From the NCBI GenBank assembly GCA_963630555.1, contig CAVGND010000009.1, forward strand, positions 1 to 62,851: 62,851 bases of DNA, given 5' to 3'. Shown here one piece after another: positions 18,492 to 27,140 of this stretch. The notes under the pieces are model-generated. The model had not been told where the DNA came from. It searched no databases and saw nothing but the letters and a program-made list of their open reading frames with translations. The position numbers were made by a program, and so were the translations under genes. Numbering within the stretch: position 1 is the stretch's first letter; every line of letters starts with the position of its first letter. The DNA is from CAVALG01 sp963630555 (GTDB lineage Bacteria; Bacillota; Clostridia; Oscillospirales; Acutalibacteraceae).

Positions 18492-19660
18492 TTGACTACG
18501 AAAAAATGATAAACCCGACGGTTGAGCAAATAAAACCGTCAGGTATACGGAAGTTTTTTGACATTGCCGAAAAACTTGACGATGTTATATCTTTAGGAGT
18601 AGGCGAACCGGATTTTTTAACCCCGTGGCACATTCGCCAATGCGCTATTGACTCACTTAACAGCGGCAAAACACGCTACACCGCAAACCGCGGGCTGAGC
18701 GAATTGCGCACCGCCGTATGCAGATATATCAAAAAAGAATACGGGCTGGAATATTCGCCCGATACCGACATTCTTGTAACCGTAGGCGGGAGCGAAGCAA
18801 TAGACAGCGCCGTCAGAGTTCTTTGCCGACCGGGAAGCGAAGTTATTATACCCGAACCGAGTTTTGTTTGTTATGCGCCGATAGTAAGGCTTGCAGGCGG
18901 AACGCCCGTGATAATCCCCACAAAGGCGGAAAACAGCTTCCGTTTGACGGCAGCGGAACTTAAAAGTCATATCACCGATAAAACAAGTGCGCTTATCTTC
19001 CCTTTTCCGAACAACCCGACGGGCGCGATAATGGAACGAGAAGATCTTGAAGAAATTGCCGAGGTTTTACGCGGAACCGATATTGCGGTAATATCCGACG
19101 AGATATATTCAGCCCTTACATACGGCGGTAAAAAGCACTGTTCAATTGCAATGATTGACGGAATGAAGGAGCGCACGGTCGTTATAAACGGATTTTCAAA
19201 AACCTATTCGATGACAGGTTGGAGATTAGGTTACGCCTGCGGCCCGTCACCCATAATAAAACAGATGACAAAGGTTCATCAATTCGCCATAATGAGCGCA
19301 CCGACAACATCGCAATATGCCGCAATTGAAGCGTTAAAAAACGGCGACAGCGATATATCCGCAATGCTTGAGGAATATGACTCACGCCGCCGCATTATAC
19401 TTGACGGTTTTAATAAATTGGGGCTTGAATGTTTTGAGCCCAAAGGTGCATTTTATGTATTCCCGTCAATTAAAAGCACGGGTATGAGTTCGGACGAATT
19501 TTGCGAAAAATTAATAGAAGAACAGCGTGTTGCGGTAGTCCCGGGCAGTGCGTTCGGCGAAAGCGGCGAGGGGTATATACGCGCGTCATACTGCTATTCG
19601 GTTGAACATATCAAAACCGCGCTTTCAAGAATCGAAAAATTTTTAAAAGACCGAAAATAA
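18488..19660 (+). CDS. Class I/II PLP-dependent aminotransferase
   Basis: This is a fold-type I aminotransferase of 390 residues in the aspartate/aromatic group (PatA-like). It has YTANRGLSELR near the N-terminus, FPNNPTGA with the conserved Asn, SDEIYSAL with the pyridine-binding Asp and Tyr, and the Schiff-base lysine in GFSKTYSMTGWRLGYA. The substrate cannot be read from motifs; an aromatic or branched amino acid is plausible given the Lrp partner. Translation is coupled to the regulator by a four-base overlap. Confidence 0.9.
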   Translation: MIDYEKMINPTVEQIKPSGIRKFFDIAEKLDDVISLGVGEPDFLTPWHIRQCAIDSLNSGKTRYTANRGLSELRTAVCRYIKKEYGLEYSPDTDILVTVGGSEAIDSAVRVLCRPGSEVIIPEPSFVCYAPIVRLAGGTPVIIPTKAENSFRLTAAELKSHITDKTSALIFPFPNNPTGAIMEREDLEEIAEVLRGTDIAVISDEIYSALTYGGKKHCSIAMIDGMKERTVVINGFSKTYSMTGWRLGYACGPSPIIKQMTKVHQFAIMSAPTTSQYAAIEALKNGDSDISAMLEEYDSRRRIILDGFNKLGLECFEPKGAFYVFPSIKSTGMSSDEFCEKLIEEQRVAVVPGSAFGESGEGYIRASYCYSVEHIKTALSRIEKFLKDRK

Positions 19661-19677
19661 TATTTTTCATCACAACA

Positions 19678-19709
19678 ACCGCCCGACTGCATTACGGCAG
19701 TCGGGCGGT
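19678..19709. terminator. Terminator hairpin, copy 1 of an identical 32-nt pair
   Basis: A 12-bp perfect stem (CCGCCCGACTGC/GCAGTCGGGCGG) with loop ATTACG lies between the convergent aminotransferase gene and the beta-helix gene. An exact copy lies at 21694-21725. Confidence 0.85.
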
Positions 19710-19725
19710 TTATTATGCTTATATC

Positions 19726-21579
19726 TCAGTTTCTGTTGGATTTATTTTTATAAACCAAAGTTCCTGCTATCACGGCAGCCGAAACGGTTAAAACAATTAT
19801 AATCAAGGCAATCGGGCTGTTATCACCGGTTTTGGGTGATTGGGTTTCCTCGGCCGAAGATGTTTCCGATGTGCCGCTGTCCGTTGTTGCTGCTGCCTCT
19901 TCGGAAGATTCGGTGCCGGCGCCTTCGCTTGTTGTACCGCCGCTGTTTTCCTCTTCACCCGATGTGTCGCTTTTGTCATCGCTTTCGATTTTATCGGGCT
20001 GTTTTTCGCTTTCCGGAGCTGCGGGAGGTTGTTCGCCGCTCGATGTTGACCCGATTTGCGCCGCAGAAGTTGCAACCTCGGTTTCGTTTACGTACAAGCC
20101 GTATTTTTGACCCGAAGTTAAATTCGGCGATGTGAAAAATACGTATCCTACATTGCACATTGCCGCCGTGCTGTACACGCTGTCGGAAGATGCATTTTTA
20201 ACAGTTATTGTGTTGCCCTTTGCAACGGATACAGTTGTTCCGCTCATGGGAGGTTCAGGCTGCTGACCGCCGCCCAAGGCACCATCGGGATTAGGCTGGG
20301 GCGGATTACTGCCGCTTGTCGGAGGATTGCCGTCAATACCCGTATTTTCGCCGTCTGTCGGTTCTTTTCCCGGATGTCCGTCCGGGATTTCCGGCGGCTG
20401 ACCGTCAGGCATATTTTCATTCGAGTTACCTGCGTTATTACCGCCGCCGTTTGCGAATGTACCGTAAATAACATATGGCTGCGTTACATTCAGATTCATT
20501 CCCATACCGCCGCTTCCTCCTGCCGCGAATACCGTTCCTCCCGATATTGCTATTGTTCCGTCGGCATCAAGCGGCTGATTGTCCGCAGTGTTGGCAGTCC
20601 AGACGGAAATTGTTCCGCCTGTAACGGTTATATTCCCGTTTGAATCAAAACCGTCACCCGAAGAAGAATATGCGGTGATAATTCCGCCGTAAATATTTAC
20701 GGAAAAATCGTAATCTGTCAAATCCGAGTTGGCTGCATTCAGGCAATCGTCGGTTGAAGTTATATCAATATTACCTGAATAAATATTTAATGTTGCCGCT
20801 TCAATTCCTTCGTTACAATTATTTATTTTAATCTTCGGGCCGTTTGAGTCTTTCAGACCGATATTCATAACAAGGTCGCAATGCAATGCATCGTCGGCGG
20901 CTGTAATAACAATATTGCCGCTTTCAATGTTCAAAAGTTGCTCGGCGTTGACAGCATCATTCACCGAAGCGGTAATATTTAAAGTTACATCTTTAATTAC
21001 AAGATGCGCCTCGCCTTCTTCATCGGTAGTAACGCCCGACTTTATGCCGTTTTTACCGTTAGCGGTAATGTTTAAAGTTCCGCTGCCGCTTATTGTAACT
21101 TTTGAACCGTCCTTACACTTTATTACGGCGTTTTCGGCTTCTGTATTATCCGGATAATTCTCATCATTATTCATTGCGCTGTCAGTTAAAGTATTCACCG
21201 TACCGTTTGCCGCAACAATATTAACCTCGCTTGATTTATTACAGCTTATCGGGGCGGTGTTTGAACTTGTAAGCGAAACACCGTTCAAAACCAATGTGAC
21301 GCCGACAGTTCCTTTTTTTATCTTTATCGAACCATCGGTACAACTGCCGGAAACCATATATGTGCCGGCATTATTAATGGTAAGCGAAGTGCCGCTTATC
21401 TTATAGCCGTTATAATCCCCTTCGGTAACGGTTATTCCGCTGTCGCTGAATATAAAGTCCGTTGCACCATCAAGTGTGCAAATTGACTCCGCCTGTGCGG
21501 TTACGGGTACAAGTGCCAACAACATAATAAGTGCAGCCCCAATTGACGCCGCCCGTAATTTAAAAAATCCTTTTTTCAT
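19726..21579 (-). CDS. Surface-anchored beta-helix (Cthe_2159-like) carbohydrate-binding protein
   Basis: The protein has about 617 residues, starting at the ATG nine bases after AGAGAGG. A signal peptide ending near AQAES is followed by a repetitive parallel beta-helix (about 35-370) with phrases such as GKNGIKSG, DALHCD and GDGFDSNG. These resemble the clostridial Cthe_2159 family of calcium-dependent polysaccharide-binding proteins. Two low-complexity linkers rich in Pro, Gly, Asp, Ser and Glu follow. The C-terminus is SPKTGD, a hydrophobic helix and a basic tail, which is a sortase signal of LPxTG type. It should be cell-wall attached and may bind plant or host glycans. Identical terminator hairpins flank the gene. 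Confidence 0.75.
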   Translation of the reverse strand: MKKGFFKLRAASIGAALIMLLALVPVTAQAESICTLDGATDFIFSDSGITVTEGDYNGYKISGTSLTINNAGTYMVSGSCTDGSIKIKKGTVGVTLVLNGVSLTSSNTAPISCNKSSEVNIVAANGTVNTLTDSAMNNDENYPDNTEAENAVIKCKDGSKVTISGSGTLNITANGKNGIKSGVTTDEEGEAHLVIKDVTLNITASVNDAVNAEQLLNIESGNIVITAADDALHCDLVMNIGLKDSNGPKIKINNCNEGIEAATLNIYSGNIDITSTDDCLNAANSDLTDYDFSVNIYGGIITAYSSSGDGFDSNGNITVTGGTISVWTANTADNQPLDADGTIAISGGTVFAAGGSGGMGMNLNVTQPYVIYGTFANGGGNNAGNSNENMPDGQPPEIPDGHPGKEPTDGENTGIDGNPPTSGSNPPQPNPDGALGGGQQPEPPMSGTTVSVAKGNTITVKNASSDSVYSTAAMCNVGYVFFTSPNLTSGQKYGLYVNETEVATSAAQIGSTSSGEQPPAAPESEKQPDKIESDDKSDTSGEEENSGGTTSEGAGTESSEEAAATTDSGTSETSSAEETQSPKTGDNSPIALIIIVLTVSAAVIAGTLVYKNKSNRN

Positions 21580-21693
21580 ACTTCTCATCCTCTCTGATTT
21601 TTGACTTTAAACATTGCATTCCTGCTTTGTTGCCGTTATTATAAACAGAAAAGATTGAAAATACATTGAATAACAAAAGTTTTTTTAAATTTC

Positions 21694-21725
21694 ACCGCCC
21701 GACTGCATTACGGCAGTCGGGCGGT
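21694..21725. terminator. Terminator hairpin, copy 2 of an identical 32-nt pair
   Basis: The sequence is identical to 19678-19709. Here the stem is extended by ATTTCA/TGAAAT to about 18 bp. It lies directly after the glyA stop on the minus strand. Confidence 0.85.
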
Positions 21726-21744
21726 GAAATTTATTTTATATATC

Positions 21745-22983
21745 TTATTCGTATATAGGGAATTTTTTGCAAAGCGCAACAACTTCATCGGTTATGCGGT
21801 CTTTGGAATTTTCAAAATCTACCGCAGCATCTTTTATCCATTTTGCTATAAGTTTCATTTCGGGTTCTTTAAATCCGCGTGTTGTAACCGCAGGCGTGCC
21901 TATCCTTATGCCGCTTGTAACAAACGGACTTTCGGGGTCATTCGGTATGGCATTTTTGTTGGCGGTAATATGCACCTCGTCAAGCCGTGCCTGCATTTCC
22001 TTGCCCGTGATATTAAACGGCCTTAAATCAACTAAGAAAAGGTGATTGTCCGTGCCGCCCGAAACTATACGGAAACCGAGATCGGACATTTCGTCGGCAA
22101 GGCATTTTGCATTAACGACTATTTGTTTCTGGTATTGCTTGAATTCATCGGTCATAGCCTCGCCGAATGCGACTGCCTTTGCGGCAATTATATGTTCAAG
22201 CGGGCCGCCCTGCGTACCCGGGAAAACGCCCTTATCAATAATTTTTGCAAGTTCTTCTTTGCAAAGGATAAGTCCTCCCCTCGGCCCACGGAGTGTTTTA
22301 TGCGTGGTTGTTGTGACAACATCGGCATACGGTACGGGGCTCGGATGAAGCCCTGCCGCAACAAGGCCGGCAATATGCGCCATATCTACCATAAAATATG
22401 CGCCGACTTCTTTGGCTGTTTCGGATATTCTTTTAAAGTCAATTATTCTTGAATATGCGCTGGCACCCGCTATTATAAGTTTCGGTTTGCACTCGTTCGC
22501 TATTCTTCTTATTTCGTCATAATCGAGCATTTCGGTATCGTCGTTGACGCTGTAAGGTACTATATTGAAATACTTACCCGAAATATTCACGGGGGAACCA
22601 TGCGAAAGATGACCGCCGTGAGCAAGGTTAAGCCCCATAACGGTATCGCCCGGTTTTACAAGTGCAAAGAATACCGCAAGGTTGGCATTTGCGCCGCTGT
22701 GCGGCTGAACATTTGCGTGTTCCGCGCCGAAAAGTTTTTTAGCACGTTCGCGCGCAATATTTTCCACAACATCAACACATTGGCAGCCGCCGTAATACCT
22801 GTGGTCGGGGTATCCTTCGGCATATTTATTGGTAAGGACAGTTCCCGCGGCAAGCAGAACGGCTTTTGAAACAATATTTTCGGACGCTATAAGTTCGATA
22901 TTATGCTGCTGCCTTTCAAGTTCGGCATTACATGCTTCATACACTTCGGCGTCATAATTTTTAAGTTCATCAAAAAAATTCAT
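21745..22983 (-). CDS. glyA: Serine hydroxymethyltransferase
   Basis: This PLP enzyme interconverts serine and glycine while charging tetrahydrofolate with a one-carbon unit. The length of 412 residues is normal. IELIASENIVS, YPDHRYYGGC and LNLAHGGHLSHG are present, and the Schiff-base lysine is in VVTTTTHKTLRGPRGG. The ATG at 22983 has GGGAGG. It starts 30 bases after the EIIC-like gene and may be transcribed with it and the ferredoxin. Confidence 0.97.
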   Translation of the reverse strand: MNFFDELKNYDAEVYEACNAELERQQHNIELIASENIVSKAVLLAAGTVLTNKYAEGYPDHRYYGGCQCVDVVENIARERAKKLFGAEHANVQPHSGANANLAVFFALVKPGDTVMGLNLAHGGHLSHGSPVNISGKYFNIVPYSVNDDTEMLDYDEIRRIANECKPKLIIAGASAYSRIIDFKRISETAKEVGAYFMVDMAHIAGLVAAGLHPSPVPYADVVTTTTHKTLRGPRGGLILCKEELAKIIDKGVFPGTQGGPLEHIIAAKAVAFGEAMTDEFKQYQKQIVVNAKCLADEMSDLGFRIVSGGTDNHLFLVDLRPFNITGKEMQARLDEVHITANKNAIPNDPESPFVTSGIRIGTPAVTTRGFKEPEMKLIAKWIKDAAVDFENSKDRITDEVVALCKKFPIYE

Positions 22984-23013
22984 AAGAATAACCTCCCTGA
23001 GATTTTGCTAAAA

Positions 23014-24090
23014 TTATAAATCCAACTTCAAATCGCCGTCTTTTATCCAGCCGATTTTCCTAAACGGCAAGGCGATAAGCGGCGTAAGTATCGCCGGTAA
23101 AACTACGCTTATAAGTAAAAGTCCCGCCCAGTCAAACGCTGTGGGTGATATGGCGGAAACACCGTTTTTAACCGCTTCCGCGCTCGGTGCTACCCAGCCC
23201 GTATAAACGCCTATCGGCCCTACAAGTCCGCAAGTACCCATACCCGACGATATAGCCGCACCGTTCATTTGCAGTTTAAATAAGCAGGTTGCTATAGGGC
23301 CTGTTACGGCAGACACCAATGTAGGCGGAATCCAAATTCGGGGATTGCGAACGATGTTACCCATTTGCAACATACTTGTACCGAGCCCCTGCGCCACCAA
23401 GCCGCCCATTTTATTTTCACGCCAACTCATAACCGCAAAGCCGACCATCTGAGCGCAGCAACCCGCAAGCGCAGCGCCTCCGGCTAACCCTGTAAGTCCC
23501 AAAGCTGCGCATATAGCCGCGCTGCTGACGGGCAGAGTAAGCAATATACCCACAATAACCGAAACAATAATTCCCATAAGCAACGGCTGCAACTCGGTTG
23601 CCCACATTATTGCGTCACCCGTGAACATTGCCGCACGGCCTATGTAAGGCGCAGTATATATTGAAAGCAAAGCACCCGAACATATTGTTACAATCGGGGT
23701 GACAAGTATATCGATTTTAGTTTCTTTACTTACCGCTTTGCCGAGTTCGGCAGCAATTATTACTATAAAAAATACGGCAAGCGGCCCGCCGGCACCTCCC
23801 AAACTGTTGGCAGCATAACCTACGGCGGCAAGTGAAAAAAGCACAAGCGGCGGTGCTTTAAGTGCAAAACCGATTGCCACCGCCATTGCAGGGCCCGTAA
23901 CTGCACTTGCAAATTTACCCATTTGGGTTATTATATCGACCCCGAACTGAGTGCCTACAGTATTAAGTATTGTACCGATAAGCAGCGAGGCAAACAAGCC
24001 CTGCGCCATTGCCGAAAGTGCGTCAATACCGTAACGCTTTACCGAAAACTCTATATCTTTCCTCTTTAAAAAACTCTTGAATTTCCCCAA
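23014..24090 (-). CDS. PTS EIIC-like integral membrane protein (PTS_EIIC_2 type), orphan
   Basis: The protein is a roughly 358-residue membrane protein with about nine or ten Gly/Ala-rich helices. It includes MAVAIGFALKAPPLVLFS, a GGAGGPLAVF loop and SGMGTCGLVGPIGVYTGW. This matches my recollection of the PTS_EIIC_2 group, which usually lacks linked EIIA/EIIB domains; none are nearby. The substrate is unknown. The TTG at 24090 is chosen because AAGGGGG lies eight bases upstream. The longer frame, from ATG 24150, would run through the hairpin after the ferredoxin gene. Confidence 0.65.
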   Translation of the reverse strand: MGKFKSFLKRKDIEFSVKRYGIDALSAMAQGLFASLLIGTILNTVGTQFGVDIITQMGKFASAVTGPAMAVAIGFALKAPPLVLFSLAAVGYAANSLGGAGGPLAVFFIVIIAAELGKAVSKETKIDILVTPIVTICSGALLSIYTAPYIGRAAMFTGDAIMWATELQPLLMGIIVSVIVGILLTLPVSSAAICAALGLTGLAGGAALAGCCAQMVGFAVMSWRENKMGGLVAQGLGTSMLQMGNIVRNPRIWIPPTLVSAVTGPIATCLFKLQMNGAAISSGMGTCGLVGPIGVYTGWVAPSAEAVKNGVSAISPTAFDWAGLLLISVVLPAILTPLIALPFRKIGWIKDGDLKLDL

Positions 24091-24123
24091 CTTCAAAGCC
24101 CCCTTAAGTTTGATATTACAAGA

Positions 24124-24151
24124 AATGGGCGATACAAACGCATCGCCCATT
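24124..24151 (-). terminator. Hairpin after ferredoxin gene
   Basis: A perfect 10-bp stem (AATGGGCGAT/ATCGCCCATT) lies 17 bases after the ferredoxin stop. The T-tract is weak, so partial readthrough into the EIIC-like gene is likely. Confidence 0.5.
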
Positions 24152-24167
24152 CCCGATTTTACAAATC

Positions 24168-24335
24168 TTATTCCGAGATTGCGTCAACAGGGCAACCTGC
24201 TGCACAAGCACCGCAAGAAATGCAGGTATCTTCGTTTATTTCAAACTTTCCGTCGCCTTCAGAAATAGCTTCTACGGGACATCCGGCAGCACACGCGCCG
24301 CAAGAAATGCAAGCGTCACTGATTTTGTAAGCCAT
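24168..24335 (-). CDS. 2[4Fe-4S] ferredoxin, 55 aa
   Basis: This is a clostridial-type ferredoxin with two CxxCxxCxxxCP motifs, ACISCGACAAGCPV and TCISCGACAAGCPV, each binding a [4Fe-4S] cluster. It carries low-potential electrons, for example from pyruvate:ferredoxin oxidoreductase to the hydrogenase encoded at 50792-59004. The ATG at 24335 is preceded by GGAGGTG. The two halves are near-identical internal repeats, as in classical clostridial ferredoxins. Confidence 0.95.
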   Translation of the reverse strand: MAYKISDACISCGACAAGCPVEAISEGDGKFEINEDTCISCGACAAGCPVDAISE

Positions 24336-24367
24336 TACTTTCACCTCCAAGCATAACACCTGACTTT

Positions 24368-24395
24368 ATTGTATCACACTTCTTAAAAAAAGCAA
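24368..24395 (-). promoter_or_regulatory. Promoter of the ferredoxin gene
   Basis: TTGCTT and TACAAT are separated by 16 bases, 33 bases before the start codon. Confidence 0.55.
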
Positions 24396-24396
24396 G

Positions 24397-24446
24397 TGCA
24401 AATTTAGGCATATATTGCAACATTGCAAATTTAGTGATATTTGCAA
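24397..24446. repeat. Two tandem TGCAAATTTAG repeats with an inverted repeat
   Basis: TGCAAATTTAG occurs at 24397 and 24424. The second copy belongs to the perfect stem TTGCAAAT/ATTTGCAA (24423-24446), which abuts the yebC stop. It may end the yebC transcript or be an operator for the ferredoxin promoter. Confidence 0.4.
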
Positions 24447-25190
24447 TTATTCTTCAATTCCGTCTTCTTTAGGTTCCCAGTTTGTCCAAACAGCCTGAAT
24501 ATCGTCGTTTTCGTCAAACATATCAAGCATTTTTGTCATCTTTTCAGCCGTTTCGGCATCATCCGCTTCGGATTTGGTTGCGGGAATGTACGCAACCTCA
24601 CTGTTTATAAAATCATACCCCTTACCTTTGAGTGCGGCGCAGACCGCATCAAAATCGTTCGGTTCACAGGACACTTCATAAACCTCACCGTCAAACGTGA
24701 AGTCGTCCGCACCTGCTTCAAGCACATCTTCCATAACCTTATCTTCGGAAAGTCCATCTCCGTCAATCGTTATTATGCCTTTGCGCTCAAACATAAACAT
24801 AACCGAACCGGGCTGACCCATATTACCGCCGAATTTATCAAAATAATGGCGCACATCACCTGCTGTTCTGTTGCGGTTGTCGGTAAATGCTTCAACAACT
24901 ACGGCTATGCCGTTAGGGCCGTAGCCTTCATAGATTATTTCCTCATAATTTGCGCTGTTTGCGTCGCCCGCCGCTTTCTTGATTATACGGTCAATATTAT
25001 CATTCGGCACATTGTTGGCTTTAGCCTTTGCAACAACATCACGGAGTTTGGAGTTGACCGAGGGATCTGCTCCGCCGGCTTTTACAGCCATTGTAAGTTC
25101 ACGCCCGATACGTGTGAAGATTTTTGCTTTTTTGGCGTCGGTTTTTTCTTTTTTGCGTTTAATATTGTTCCACTTCGAATGTCCTGACAT
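24447..25190 (-). CDS. yebC: YebC/TACO1-family translation regulator
   Basis: The protein of 247 residues begins MSGHSKWNNIKRKKEKTDAK, the hallmark of the YebC/PmpR/TACO1 family. GYGPNGIAVVVEAFTDNRNRT in the centre is also typical. Once thought to be DNA-binding, YebC proteins are now reported to act on ribosomes stalled at proline stretches. It is the last gene after mnmE and mnmG, with a 40-base gap. Confidence 0.93.
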   Translation of the reverse strand: MSGHSKWNNIKRKKEKTDAKKAKIFTRIGRELTMAVKAGGADPSVNSKLRDVVAKAKANNVPNDNIDRIIKKAAGDANSANYEEIIYEGYGPNGIAVVVEAFTDNRNRTAGDVRHYFDKFGGNMGQPGSVMFMFERKGIITIDGDGLSEDKVMEDVLEAGADDFTFDGEVYEVSCEPNDFDAVCAALKGKGYDFINSEVAYIPATKSEADDAETAEKMTKMLDMFDENDDIQAVWTNWEPKEDGIEE

Positions 25191-25230
25191 AAAGGTTTAT
25201 CCCCCTAAAATTTATAACTTGAATATTATA

Positions 25231-27105
25231 TCACTTATTTTTGATTTTTTCAAGATGTATTAATAAAACGGATATGTCCGCCGGGCTGACGCCCGATATT
25301 CTTGAAGCCTGACCGATATTAAGCGGCTTGATTTTTTTAAGTTTTTCAATCGCTTCAAGCCGCAGTCCATACACGCTGTCATAGTCAAAATCAGCACCGA
25401 GCCTCTTGACTTCAAGCCGTTTCATTTCTTCAATCTGCGCCGATTGACGTTTTATGTAGCCGCTGTATTTAATTTCAACCTCAACCTTTTCGGTAACGGC
25501 TGCAGGCAATTGGGGTCTTTCTTTATCAAACTGTGCCAAACAGGCATAATCAAGTTGAGGCCGCCTTATTAAATCGGCAAGCCGTGTACCGGTTGTAACC
25601 GTTGCGGTGCCGCGGCTTTCAAGCAAAGCGTTAAGTTCGCTGCCGGGCGGCAGAAATGTATTTTCCAGGCGTTCGATTTCGGCAGTTTTTGCGGCAGTCC
25701 GTTCAAGATATGCATTCCACTTTACATCATCAACAAGCCCGTTTTCCCTGCCGTATTTCATCAGTCGCTCATCGGCATTGTCCTGCCTTAAAATCAAGCG
25801 GTATTCGCTGCGCGAAGTCATCATTCTGTAAGGATCGGAACATCCTTTTATAACAAGGTCATCAATAAGAGTGCCTATATAGGAAGTGGAGCGGTCAAGT
25901 ATCATCGGTTCTTTGCCCTGTACTTTTCGCGCGGCATTGATACCCGCAACCAAGCCCTGCGCCGCCGCTTCTTCGTACCCTGAGGAACCGTTGAACTGAC
26001 CTGCGCCGAAAAGTCCGTTTTTATCTTTAAATTCAAGCGACGCTTCAAGCGCCGTAGGGTCAACACAGTCATATTCAATTGCGTATGCCGTTCGCATTAT
26101 CTGCACATTTTCAAGGCCCTTTATGGTCTTATAAAATGCAACCTGAACTTCCTCCGGCAATGAACTGGACATACCCTGCAAATACATTTCCTCGGTATTT
26201 TCGCCGCACGGTTCTATAAACAATTGGTGGCGCTTTTTATCGGGAAATCGGACGATTTTATCCTCAATGCTCGGGCAGTAGCGCGGCCCCACGCCGTGAA
26301 TAAGTCCCGAATAAAGAGGCGAACGGTCAAGATTTTTAAGGATCACGTCGCGTGTTTTGTCATTGGTATATGAGATATGGCAAACCACTTTATTTTCAAC
26401 TGCGCCTTCAGGCGTAGAATAACTGAACGGGGTTATATCGTCGTCCCCCGGCTGTACCTCAAGTTCTTCAAGATTCAAACTGCTTTTAAGCACCCTTGCC
26501 GGCGTGCCCGTTTTAAATCTTCTGAGCGGAATGTTAAGTTTAAGCAGTGCGGCTGATAATTCTGTTGCGGCAAATGTGCCGTCGGGGCCGCCGTCATAAT
26601 TCACATCGCCCACATAAATGCGACCTTTTAAAAAAGTTCCGCTTGCAATAACAACTGTTTTTGCGGTGTATTCCGCTTTAAGTTTTGTAACGGCATGCCA
26701 AACGGCACCCTCCTGCCAAAGGTCAACAATTTCGCCCTGACGCAGGTGCAGACCTTTTTGCAATTCAAGCGTGTGTTTCATATACGCGCTGTATTCGCGC
26801 CTGTCTATCTGCGCACGCAAAGAATGCACCGCAGGGCCTTTACCGCGGTTCAGCATTCGGCTTTGCAGAGTGTTTCTGTCCGCCGCGCGGCCCATTTCGC
26901 CGCCCAGCGCGTCAATTTCCCTTACGAGGTGACCCTTCGCCGTTCCGCCGATTGACGGATTGCAGGGCATATTCCCAACCCAATCCATATTAATGGTAAA
27001 CACGGCGGTCTTGCAGCCCATTCTTGCCGCGGCGAGCGCCGCTTCAATTCCTGCGTGACCTGCGCCTATTACCAAAACATCATAACTGTCCGCTAAGTAA
27101 TTCAT
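25231..27105 (-). CDS. mnmG: tRNA uridine-34 modification enzyme MnmG (GidA)
   Basis: MnmG is the FAD- and NADH-dependent partner of MnmE that installs carboxymethylaminomethyl on wobble U34. The FAD-binding motif VIGAGHAGIEAALAAARMG, the MPCNPSIGGTAKGHLVREIDALGG block and the C-terminal LNIGQASRISGVSPADI are present. The ATG at 27105 gives 624 residues, normal for the family. The ribosome site is weak (GGTGA), and a GTG 21 bases upstream is possible. Confidence 0.96.
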   Translation of the reverse strand: MNYLADSYDVLVIGAGHAGIEAALAAARMGCKTAVFTINMDWVGNMPCNPSIGGTAKGHLVREIDALGGEMGRAADRNTLQSRMLNRGKGPAVHSLRAQIDRREYSAYMKHTLELQKGLHLRQGEIVDLWQEGAVWHAVTKLKAEYTAKTVVIASGTFLKGRIYVGDVNYDGGPDGTFAATELSAALLKLNIPLRRFKTGTPARVLKSSLNLEELEVQPGDDDITPFSYSTPEGAVENKVVCHISYTNDKTRDVILKNLDRSPLYSGLIHGVGPRYCPSIEDKIVRFPDKKRHQLFIEPCGENTEEMYLQGMSSSLPEEVQVAFYKTIKGLENVQIMRTAYAIEYDCVDPTALEASLEFKDKNGLFGAGQFNGSSGYEEAAAQGLVAGINAARKVQGKEPMILDRSTSYIGTLIDDLVIKGCSDPYRMMTSRSEYRLILRQDNADERLMKYGRENGLVDDVKWNAYLERTAAKTAEIERLENTFLPPGSELNALLESRGTATVTTGTRLADLIRRPQLDYACLAQFDKERPQLPAAVTEKVEVEIKYSGYIKRQSAQIEEMKRLEVKRLGADFDYDSVYGLRLEAIEKLKKIKPLNIGQASRISGVSPADISVLLIHLEKIKNK

Positions 27106-27140
27106 CTTATCACCAAATATTTTCACATTAAATCGCCGCT

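Noticed and set aside
19678..21725. Intact transposon bounded by the identical hairpins
   Set aside because: There is no transposase or target duplication, and the hairpins act as ordinary terminators for the neighbouring genes.
24091..24150. N-terminal extension of the EIIC-like protein
   Set aside because: It would place coding sequence through the hairpin after the ferredoxin gene, whereas a TTG with a strong ribosome site lies at 24090.
24397..24446. CRISPR-like repeat unit
   Set aside because: There are only two 11-base copies, no regular spacers and no cas genes.
24441..25187. A 248-codon plus-strand frame opposite yebC
   Set aside because: It is the exact antisense of a clear YebC protein, is Phe/Ile/Cys-rich and matches no family; it is a shadow.
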